From Bacteroidales bacterium (GTDB lineage Bacteria > Bacteroidota > Bacteroidia > Bacteroidales > JALTDM01): a stretch of 19,408 bases of DNA. The DNA is taken from contig JALTDM010000236.1 of the NCBI GenBank assembly GCA_027074135.1, positions 1-19,408 on the forward strand. Reading direction: 5' to 3'. The notes under the pieces were generated by a model. The model ran no database searches. It worked only from the letters and a program-made list of their open reading frames with translations, and was not told the DNA's origin. Of this stretch, positions 7,718 to 13,955 are shown piece after piece (position 1 is the stretch's first letter; each line of letters begins with the position of its first letter). The position numbers and the translations under genes are program-made.

Positions 7718-9768
7718 AAGACAGGTTGTTAAAAATATTTATTTTTCTTCTGATTCCCGCATTATCTTTTTCTCAAGATGCTGTTGATTTGCAGCATTGC
7801 GAACAAGTTACCAAAAAAAAAGCCATTAAACTTTACCAAAAGGCCCTTGATGATTTAAGAACGGGTAATATTCGTCAAGCTCGCGACAGGCTAAATGAAG
7901 CCAAAAAAATTGAACCTTCCTTTGCAGAAGTATATTTCCAACTCGGACTTATGAAATGGGAAAAGGCTGTTAAAGCATCGGGAGATTACAGACAGGCTGC
8001 TAATGCCGAAAGATATTTTATTTCGTCAAAAAAGAATTTTGAGAAAGTTATCAAATATTGTCCTTCAACAGAAGATTTTATGGCTTTTTATTATTTAGGG
8101 AAATTTCATTACAAAAGAAAGAATTACACAAAAGCACTGCAATATTTTGAAATCTTTGTTAAAAACAGCAGAAACAACGGAGATGAAAAAAAAGATGCAA
8201 AAGTTGCTTTAAAAAAAATGTCTAAGATTGCTTATTTGGTAAAGCATCCCGTACCTTTTGATCCGCATAAGTTGTATGATATTTCTACTCCTAAGGATGA
8301 GTTTTTGCCATTGATAAGTCCCGACGGTGAATTAGCATTTTTCACACGCCGTTATGCCAAGTTCAACAAAGAAACGCAAACCAAAAGGTGGGTGGATGAA
8401 TTTTCATATAGCAAACGAACTACACCTGTAACCTCTTCATACGAAAGGTTTGAGGTAGGACAAGCAATGCCTGCACCCTTTAATCAAGAGGGTATAGATC
8501 AGGGGGCATGCAGTATTACCATTGATAACTCGCAGCTATACGTAACTATTTGCAAATTTGTTAAAGTAGGAGGCAGACCTTATAAAAATTGTGATATTTA
8601 TGTTTCTCATAGAGAAAAAGGAGGTTGGTCAAAGCTGGAGAATCTCGGTGCTGCTATAAATGGTGAAAATACATGGGAAAGTCAACCTTCTATTAGTGCA
8701 GACGGAAAAGTGCTTTATTTTGCAAGTATAAGACCTTCAAATATTGGTTTTAGTCTAGACAACCAAACAATTGACATTTATGTGTCATATTTAAAAAACG
8801 GCAAGTGGACAAAAGCTAAAAACTTGGGTCCGCAAATTAATACTTCCAAAAATGAAAAATCGCCTTTTATTCATACCGACAGCCAAACATTATATTTTGC
8901 ATCAGACGGCAGAGATGGAATGGGAGGCTTTGATATTTATTTTTCTCAAAAAAAGAATGGCAAATGGACAAAACCGAAAAATATAGGCTATCCGATTAAT
9001 ACAGAAGGAGATGATTTGGGTTTTATTGTCAGTACAAACGGACAGAAAGCTTATTTTTCGTCAAATAAATATAACGAAGATGGAGGTTGGGACATTTATT
9101 CTTTTGACCTTTACGAAGGCGCCAGACCTAAAAAGGTGTTGTTTGTAAAAGGAAAATTGGTGGATGAGAGCGGGAAGGTAATTACCGATGCAAAGGTGGA
9201 AATTGTAAATGCCAAAACAAATAAAAAAATGGAGGGAATGGTTGATAAAAGTACCGGTAATTATGCTGTGGCAATTGCGGCAGAAAATGATGATGATGAA
9301 TTTTTGGTAAAAGTTAAAAAGAAAGATTACGCATTTACATCTAAACTTATTACACCGAAACATGCGAGATTGTATTCCGCACCGGTTGAAGTGAAAATGG
9401 AAATGAGACCAATTAAAGTTGGTGAAAAAGTTAGATTGAACGATGTTCACTTTGCTACTAACAGTGCCAAACTGAATAAAGAAAGCCTTTTTGTGTTGGA
9501 TAATTTTGTGGGATTTCTGAAAGAGAATCCCAACATAAAAATTGAAATACACGGTCATACCGATAATGTCGGTAATCCTAAAAAGAATTTGGAACTTTCC
9601 CAAAGACGGGCAAAGGTTGTACGTGATTATCTGATTTTCAGCGGAATTAAGCCAAGCCGTATTGTTGCCGTAAGAGGTTTCGGACAAACCAAACCAATAG
9701 CATCTAATGCTACGGCTGAGGGCAGGGCGAAAAATCGCCGTACTGAATTTGTTATCGTGTCTAAATGA
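7714..9768 (+). CDS. TPR/PD40-propeller/CRD/OmpA_C envelope protein (PorE-like architecture)
   Basis: A 684-residue exported multidomain protein. Its parts in order are: signal peptide (1-21, IFIFLLIPALSFSQ); TPR-like helices (about 33-165); a PD40/WD40-type beta-propeller (about 185-465) with repeated blades such as KWTKAKNLGPQINT and KWTKPKNIGYPINT; a carboxypeptidase-regulatory-like fold (about 472-555, VKGKLVDESGKVITDAKVEI); and an OmpA_C peptidoglycan-binding domain (about 572-684, IKIEIHGHTDNVG, LSQRRAKVVRDYL, GRAKNRRTEFV). This matches the domain order of PorE, a type IX secretion component, but many paralogues in this phylum share it. PorE is a lipoprotein, whereas no lipobox is seen here. 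The TTG start at 7714 lies in a TTGA overlap with the previous stop and is fixed by the signal peptide. The 3' end overlaps convergent miaB by 8 bases. Probable role: anchoring an outer-membrane complex to peptidoglycan. Confidence 0.85.
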   Translation: MKDRLLKIFIFLLIPALSFSQDAVDLQHCEQVTKKKAIKLYQKALDDLRTGNIRQARDRLNEAKKIEPSFAEVYFQLGLMKWEKAVKASGDYRQAANAERYFISSKKNFEKVIKYCPSTEDFMAFYYLGKFHYKRKNYTKALQYFEIFVKNSRNNGDEKKDAKVALKKMSKIAYLVKHPVPFDPHKLYDISTPKDEFLPLISPDGELAFFTRRYAKFNKETQTKRWVDEFSYSKRTTPVTSSYERFEVGQAMPAPFNQEGIDQGACSITIDNSQLYVTICKFVKVGGRPYKNCDIYVSHREKGGWSKLENLGAAINGENTWESQPSISADGKVLYFASIRPSNIGFSLDNQTIDIYVSYLKNGKWTKAKNLGPQINTSKNEKSPFIHTDSQTLYFASDGRDGMGGFDIYFSQKKNGKWTKPKNIGYPINTEGDDLGFIVSTNGQKAYFSSNKYNEDGGWDIYSFDLYEGARPKKVLFVKGKLVDESGKVITDAKVEIVNAKTNKKMEGMVDKSTGNYAVAIAAENDDDEFLVKVKKKDYAFTSKLITPKHARLYSAPVEVKMEMRPIKVGEKVRLNDVHFATNSAKLNKESLFVLDNFVGFLKENPNIKIEIHGHTDNVGNPKKNLELSQRRAKVVRDYLIFSGIKPSRIVAVRGFGQTKPIASNATAEGRAKNRRTEFVIVSK

Positions 9769-11071
9769 TTTCTCCCCGCAGTGTTGCAGAGGTGTATCCG
9801 GTAACTTTTACATCAATCAAATCTCCCGGTTTATCATTTCGCTTTGGAAAAACTATAACTTTGTTTTGTGAATTGCGACCGAAAAGTTCGTCTTTGGATT
9901 TTTTTGATACGCCTTCTACCAAAACTTTGAAAGTCTTGTCAACATCTTTTATGTTGCTTTGTTCTGAAAGTTGCCTTTGAAGGGCAATAATTTCGTTCAG
10001 CCTTCGGAGTTTTACTTCTTCGGGTACATCGTCTTTCAGGTTTTTTGCGGCATAAGTGCCCGGACGCTCCGAATATTTGAACATATATGCATAATCAAAA
10101 GCCACTTCTTCCATTAGCCTCAAAGTGTTTTTGTGGTCTTCTTCCGTTTCACCGCAAAATCCGGCAATAATATCGGTAGAAATAGCGGCATCGGGAACAT
10201 AATCCCGTATCATTTTTATTTTGTCAAGGTACCATTCGCGTGTGTAACCCCTTTTCATAAGTTCGAGCATCCTGTTGCTTCCCGATTGTACGGGCAAGTG
10301 TATGTAGTGGCAAATATTCGGTTTGTCAGCCATAACTTTAACTACTTCTTCGGTAAAGTGTTGCGGGTATGAAGTTGCAAATCTTATCCTTAAATCTTTT
10401 GCTTCGTCTGCAACCATTGCCAGAAGTTTGGCAAAATTTACATCTTTGTAAATGTATTTATCTACGTTTTGTCCTATGAGGGTAATTTCTTTAAAACCGT
10501 CTTTTACTATTTGTTTGGTTTCTTCCAAAATACTATCCACCGAACGGCTTCTTTCCCTGCCGCGTGTAAACGGCACTATGCAAAATGTACACATATTATC
10601 GCAGCCGCGCATAATTGAAATAAATGCAGATAACCCGTTACTGTCGTACCTGGTAGGTAAGATTCCTTCGTAAGTTTCTTCTTTTGAGAGGATTATGTTT
10701 ACTGCTTTTTGTCCACTTTCGGTCGTTTCTATCATTTGCGGCAGGTTACGGTATGAGTCAGGACCTGCAACTATATCCACAAACGGTTTTTGTTCAAAAA
10801 TTGACTGTCGCATTCTTTCCGCCATACAACCAAGAACGCCGATTTTTACGTTTGGTTTCTTTTTTTTGAAAGTATTAAAATAGTCCAACCTGCTCAAAAC
10901 TCTTTGTTCGGCGTGTTCTCTTACGGCACAAGTATTTACAAAGATTACATCAGCCGAATTTATGTCTTTTGTAAGTTCGTAACCTTCGCCATTCAGTATT
11001 GTTGCAACTAATTCACTGTCTGCAACATTCATTTGACATCCGTATGTCTCAATATAAACTTTCTTCTTCAT
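9761..11071 (-). CDS. miaB: tRNA-2-methylthio-N6-dimethylallyladenosine synthase MiaB
   Basis: Radical-SAM methylthiotransferase that adds the 2-methylthio group to i6A37 in tRNAs reading UNN codons. The N-terminal UPF0004 domain supplies the auxiliary cluster cysteines C12 (YIETYGCQMN), C48 (FVNTCAVREHAEQ) and C82 (GVLGCMAERM). The radical-SAM CxxxCxxC is C157/C161/C164 (MRGCDNMCTFC). A TRAM domain ends the protein (about 370-436, FKVLVEGVSKKS, KVTGYTSATLRGEI). The motif pattern favours MiaB over the paralogues MtaB and RimO. The frame extends to an ATG at 11128, but the ATG at 11071 after an A-rich stretch starts directly with KKKVYIETYGC, giving 436 residues. It lies downstream of the ydcF-like gene on the same strand, but a long structured spacer argues for its own promoter. 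The 3' end overlaps the OmpA_C gene by 8 bases. Confidence 0.93.
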   Translation of the reverse strand: MKKKVYIETYGCQMNVADSELVATILNGEGYELTKDINSADVIFVNTCAVREHAEQRVLSRLDYFNTFKKKKPNVKIGVLGCMAERMRQSIFEQKPFVDIVAGPDSYRNLPQMIETTESGQKAVNIILSKEETYEGILPTRYDSNGLSAFISIMRGCDNMCTFCIVPFTRGRERSRSVDSILEETKQIVKDGFKEITLIGQNVDKYIYKDVNFAKLLAMVADEAKDLRIRFATSYPQHFTEEVVKVMADKPNICHYIHLPVQSGSNRMLELMKRGYTREWYLDKIKMIRDYVPDAAISTDIIAGFCGETEEDHKNTLRLMEEVAFDYAYMFKYSERPGTYAAKNLKDDVPEEVKLRRLNEIIALQRQLSEQSNIKDVDKTFKVLVEGVSKKSKDELFGRNSQNKVIVFPKRNDKPGDLIDVKVTGYTSATLRGEII

Positions 11072-11091
11072 TTTTTTCTTTTTATCAACAT

Positions 11092-11187
11092 AAACAAATC
11101 CGCAACCTTTTAAATATGTTATTGACATTTTAAGGGTATAATGAGAAACGCTAAAATAATCATTTCTTTTTTAAAGCGGATTTGTTT
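11092..11187. repeat. 12-bp perfect inverted repeat upstream of miaB
   Basis: AAACAAATCCGC at 11092-11103 recurs in inverted form as GCGGATTTGTTT at 11176-11187, with 72 bases between. Weaker similarity continues outward (CTTTTT and CAAC blocks on both sides). The left arm lies 21 bases above the miaB ATG. It could be paired regulator sites, a long-range hairpin, or the remnant of a small inverted duplication. Confidence 0.45.
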
Positions 11188-11272
11188 TTTTAGTTTTCGT
11201 TGAAAAAGGATAGAACCAACAAACACTTACATGTCATCTATTGATTGTATTGTGATGTCAAAAAAATCTCTG

Positions 11273-11299
11273 TTGCCGCACGATTGTATCGTGTGGCAA
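11273..11299. terminator. Strong 12-bp hairpin, terminator-like
   Basis: TTGCCGCACGAT (11273-11284), a TGT loop, then ATCGTGTGGCAA (11288-11299) form a 12-pair stem with a single G-T wobble. TTTT follows on the plus strand. On the minus strand the following bases are CAGAGATTTTTTTGAC, also T-rich a few bases away. It may be a two-way terminator insulating miaB from the ydcF-like transcript, but it stands about 300 bases past the ydcF-like stop, so a structural RNA or repeat role remains possible. Confidence 0.5.
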
Positions 11300-11328
11300 T
11301 TTTGTATATGATTGAATAGCAATGATTT

Positions 11329-11360
11329 ATGCTATGCACGAAAGATTTGTGCAGTAGCAT
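11329..11360. repeat. Imperfect hairpin in the spacer
   Basis: ATGCTATGCAC (11329-11339) pairs with GTGCAGTAGCAT (11349-11360) with one bulged G and a 9-base loop. An alternative helix is possible, because ATAGCA (11316-11321) is also complementary to TGCTAT (11330-11335). Competing pairings like this appear in regulatory RNAs, but also arise from nested repeats. Confidence 0.4.
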
Positions 11361-11375
11361 TATAATAGCATAACT

Positions 11376-11550
11376 CCATCATTTATGGCGGGGTAAATGG
11401 TGATATGCCGGCAAATGTGGAGCTTTAGCCTCGATACAAAGAAACCTAAGGCTAAAGCCTGTTCATAATTTGGCATTTTTCACCCTACCATAAATGGCAG
11501 GGCTAATCAAAATATGGTATTTTTTAATTAGCAAAACGGGCTAAAGCCCG
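11376..11550. repeat. Cluster of REP-like palindromes (GGCTAAAGCC and CCATAAATGG types)
   Basis: Two palindrome types recur. The first, around GGCTAAAGCC, occurs as GGAGCTTTAGCCTC (11419-11432), AGGCTAAAGCCT (11449-11460) and CGGGCTAAAGCCCG (11537-11550). The second, around CCATAAATGG, occurs at 11483-11502 (CCCT, CCAT, AA, ATGG, AGGG) and inverted at 11376-11388. The first and second copies of the GCTAAAGC type also pair with each other. GCTAAT (11502-11507) pairs with ATTAGC (11527-11532). The pattern resembles the short, interspersed palindromic repeats common between genes of uncultured Bacteroidota. No transposase is nearby. Confidence 0.6.
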
Positions 11551-11592
11551 CTTAATCAATCATTACAATTCATAATTAACCATTAACAACTA

Positions 11593-12363
11593 TCAAATGT
11601 ATCCCGCAATTTTATACATAATCATCCCAACCCATTCTTTTGTGAGAATGTTCCAATATGCCAAAACTTCAGCTTTGGGAAGCAAGAGCAAATGATAATC
11701 TACATTCAGTTTCCCTCCGTATTGATCAACCGGAAATGTGTCAAAATTTCTGAAGCCTGCTTTTTTGAAACAAGCCTCCGCTCTTCGCATATGAAATGCC
11801 GATGTGATAAGCAAAAATTTTTTGTTTAACCAGTTGTTTTTTTTGAAAATTTGATAAGTAAAAACAGCATTCTCGTAGGTGTTTTTCGATTTGTTTTCTA
11901 TTATTATATCCTTTTCGGGAATACCGATGTCGATGAGGTATTTTTTTAGAAAATCGGCTTCAGGCTTAACATCGATAAAAAGTGAGGCGGCACCACCGCT
12001 AATCAATATTTTTTTTACAATTTTCTTTTTGTACAGTTTAACCGCTTGTATAAGACGGTCTGCAGCATACCGGGGAATAATTTTACCTGCTTTGCTGTCG
12101 TAGCTTGCTATACCGCCAAGTACCACGGCAAAATCATATTTTTTGTCCAACTCACTTATTGGTTTGGCATCAGGTTCCCACCAATCCATAAAAGCATTGA
12201 AAATTATGGTTTCAGAAAATAAAAATGCTAAAACTATTGAAATAATGATGCTTATCCTTTTAAGTTTTGCCTTTTTGGTAAATAAAGCAATAAAAAGAAA
12301 AGTTAAAATCCAAGTATATGGATGCGTAAAATAAACCAAAATCTTTGACAATACGAAAAACAT
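11593..12363 (-). CDS. YdcF/ElyC-family (DUF218) membrane protein
   Basis: A 256-residue protein with two N-terminal transmembrane helices (about 11-28 and 37-58) joined by a short basic loop, then a DUF218 domain. Family blocks are FAVVLGGIASYD, RYAADRLIQAVKLY, KKILISGGAA, KNTYENAVFTYQIF and LLITSAFHMRRAEACFKKAGF. DUF218 proteins include SanA, YdcF and ElyC; ElyC has been linked to lipid carrier and peptidoglycan metabolism at low temperature, but the biochemical reaction is not established. The layout of two helices plus a periplasmic or cytoplasmic domain is closest to ElyC, though this does not prove the same role. The start at 12363 is the first ATG and leads straight into the hydrophobic region. 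It is divergent from the glutamine synthetase gene by 47 bases. Confidence 0.85.
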   Translation of the reverse strand: MFFVLSKILVYFTHPYTWILTFLFIALFTKKAKLKRISIIISIVLAFLFSETIIFNAFMDWWEPDAKPISELDKKYDFAVVLGGIASYDSKAGKIIPRYAADRLIQAVKLYKKKIVKKILISGGAASLFIDVKPEADFLKKYLIDIGIPEKDIIIENKSKNTYENAVFTYQIFKKNNWLNKKFLLITSAFHMRRAEACFKKAGFRNFDTFPVDQYGGKLNVDYHLLLLPKAEVLAYWNILTKEWVGMIMYKIAGYI

Positions 12364-12377
12364 TCTAAAAAATGTTT

Positions 12378-12385
12378 TAATTTTG
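12378..12385 (+). promoter_or_regulatory. Candidate -7 box of the glutamine synthetase gene
   Basis: TAATTTTG matches TAnnTTTG exactly. Transcription would begin near 12391, giving a leader of about 20 bases before the ATG at 12411. The closest TTTG upstream (12344-12347) is too far away for a -33 box, so the call rests on the -7 element and its place in a 47-base divergent gap. Confidence 0.4.
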
Positions 12386-12388
12386 ACA

Positions 12389-12396
12389 CAAAGATA
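12389..12396 (-). promoter_or_regulatory. Candidate -7 box of the ydcF-like gene
   Basis: The minus strand reads TATCTTTG (12396 to 12389), an exact TAnnTTTG. Transcription would begin near 12383, about 20 bases before the ATG at 12363. No -33 TTTG is evident. The box lies three bases from the opposing -7 box at 12378-12385. Confidence 0.4.
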
Positions 12397-12410
12397 AAAT
12401 ACATTTTGCT

Positions 12411-13898
12411 ATGGGAAAGAATTTACTTGAAGCGGCTTTGTCAAAAGAAAGCCGTTACTTCACAAAAGAAGATTTTTTGAACCTTTATTTGGAAGGTGAA
12501 TTTCAAATGGTAAATTTTCACTATATAGGTGGAGATTTGCGAATAAAAACTCTTACATTTTATATTGATAAACCGGAATATCTGGAAAGTATTTTGACTT
12601 ACGGCGAAAGAATTGACGGTTCCAGTGTATTTGAAAGTATAGATACAGGTTCAAGCGATTTGTATTTGTTGCCGGTTTACAGGACTGCTTATTTTGAGCC
12701 TTTCGAAGAAATACCCACCATAGGCTTTTTCTGCCGTATTTTTGAAGCTGACGGTACACCTTTCAGAAATTCTTTCGTAAACATTCTTATTAAAGCTAAG
12801 GAATTACTAAAAAAAGAGACAGGTTACGAATTTAAAGCGCTAGGGGAATTGGAATATTACATTATTAGTGAAGAAAAGCCTAAATATCCTACAAAAGAAC
12901 AAAAAGGGTATCATGCTTCCGAGCCTTTTGCCTTGGGTGGTGAGTTCCGAAAAGATGCTATGGAAATTATTACCAACATAGGCGGGACAATTAAGTATGG
13001 ACATACGGAAGTAGGAACATTCTACCACGAAGACAAATATTATGAACAGCACGAAATAGAATTTTTGCCTACAGATCCGGAAGAAACTGCATATAGTCTG
13101 CTTAAAGCTAAGTGGGTTCTCAGAAATTTAACACAAAAGGTTGAAAAATATAAAGATTTAATTGTAACATTTGCTCCTAAAATTGCAGTTGGCAAAGCCG
13201 GCAGTGGACTTCATTTTCACTTTTTATTGGAAAAAGACGGTAAAAATGTTATGCTTGATGAAAATGGAAAATTGAGTGAAGTTGCAAGGAAAATGATTAG
13301 TGGTGTTTTGGGTATAGCCAAGCCATTGTCAGCGTTTGGTAATATGGTGCCTGTTTCATACTTGAGGTTGGTTCCTCACCAAGAAGCACCTACAAGTATA
13401 TGCTGGGGTGATAGAAATCGTTCGGTGCTTATTCGTGTTCCATTAGGTTGGAATGTAGATATAGAAAAAATGCAAAGTATGACAGGTAATGATTTTGATG
13501 CGATACCTAGAGCAGACAATAAGCAAACGGTTGAAATTAGGTCAGCGGATAATTCTGCAAACTTTTTCCTTTTCTTGTCAGGTTTGATTTTGGGGGCATA
13601 CCGCGGATTGACTTCTGATAAATCATTGGAAACATCTGAAAAGTTGTACGCACCCGTTAATATCTTTAAAGAAGAGGGGTACGAGTTTGATCATTTGCCC
13701 GCTTCTTGTTACGAGGCAGCTGAAGAATTGGAAAGAAATCGTGCAATATTTGAAGAAAACGGACTTTTCCCTGCCGGCATTATAGATTCTACCATTAAAA
13801 AACTTAAAGCATTTAACGATAAAGGCTTGAGTGAAATGCTTTACGGCAACAAAGAATCGCTGAAAGAACTGGTGGATAAATACTTGCATTGCGGGTAA
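12411..13898 (+). CDS. Glutamine synthetase family protein (GlnA-like)
   Basis: A 495-residue ATP-dependent glutamate-amine ligase fold. The beta-grasp domain (about 30-105) includes GERIDGSS. In the catalytic domain the metal and substrate residues of glutamine synthetase can be seen: E-x-E in LGELEYYII, E in GHTEVG, E in EQHEIEF, H in GKAGSGLHFHF, R in YLRLVP, the two arginines in NRSVLIRVP, and E/R in VEIRSADNSANFF. The adenylylation loop (NLY motif) of proteobacterial GlnA is absent; NIFKEEGYEFDHLP stands there. It is shorter than the type III enzyme (about 700 aa) that is the main glutamine synthetase in many Bacteroidota, so this may be a second enzyme, or a gamma-glutamyl-amine ligase. 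Neighbours show no nitrogen-regulation genes. Family sure; substrate likely ammonia but unproved. Confidence 0.88.
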   Translation: MGKNLLEAALSKESRYFTKEDFLNLYLEGEFQMVNFHYIGGDLRIKTLTFYIDKPEYLESILTYGERIDGSSVFESIDTGSSDLYLLPVYRTAYFEPFEEIPTIGFFCRIFEADGTPFRNSFVNILIKAKELLKKETGYEFKALGELEYYIISEEKPKYPTKEQKGYHASEPFALGGEFRKDAMEIITNIGGTIKYGHTEVGTFYHEDKYYEQHEIEFLPTDPEETAYSLLKAKWVLRNLTQKVEKYKDLIVTFAPKIAVGKAGSGLHFHFLLEKDGKNVMLDENGKLSEVARKMISGVLGIAKPLSAFGNMVPVSYLRLVPHQEAPTSICWGDRNRSVLIRVPLGWNVDIEKMQSMTGNDFDAIPRADNKQTVEIRSADNSANFFLFLSGLILGAYRGLTSDKSLETSEKLYAPVNIFKEEGYEFDHLPASCYEAAEELERNRAIFEENGLFPAGIIDSTIKKLKAFNDKGLSEMLYGNKESLKELVDKYLHCG

Positions 13899-13925
13899 GA
13901 GGAGGTTATTCGTATGAGTAAATAA
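13899..13925 (+). promoter_or_regulatory. Strong Shine-Dalgarno plus three-codon ORF (M-S-K-stop)
   Basis: Directly after the glutamine synthetase stop comes GAGGAGG (13899-13905), then after 8 bases ATG AGT AAA TAA (13914-13925). This is a textbook ribosome binding site spaced ideally from an ATG, in a genome whose other genes show none. It may be the remains of a gene lost between here and the DUF262 gene, or a leader mini-ORF. No peptide function is implied. Confidence 0.4.
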
Positions 13926-13955
13926 TTGGCTTTAAAACTTTTTAAAAAAACAATT

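Larger units (their letters stand above)
11072..11592. other. Noncoding spacer of about 520 bp rich in palindromes
   Basis: This is the longest gene-free stretch in the window, lying between the ydcF-like gene and miaB (both minus strand). I see no convincing ORF. The part nearest miaB (11092-11187) carries a 12-base inverted repeat. From 11273 to 11550 it holds at least seven hairpin-forming palindromes, listed separately. The last 40 bases before the ydcF-like stop are plain A+T-rich sequence. It should hold the miaB promoter, but no exact TAnnTTTG was found close to the miaB start. Confidence 0.7.

Noticed and set aside
9765..10869. Several plus-strand open frames across miaB
   Set aside because: All are antisense to miaB with its intact cysteine motifs and show no family motif.
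11376..11550. CRISPR array
   Set aside because: Repeats are short palindromes of different kinds with irregular spacing and both orientations; there are no equal-length repeats with unique spacers and no cas genes.
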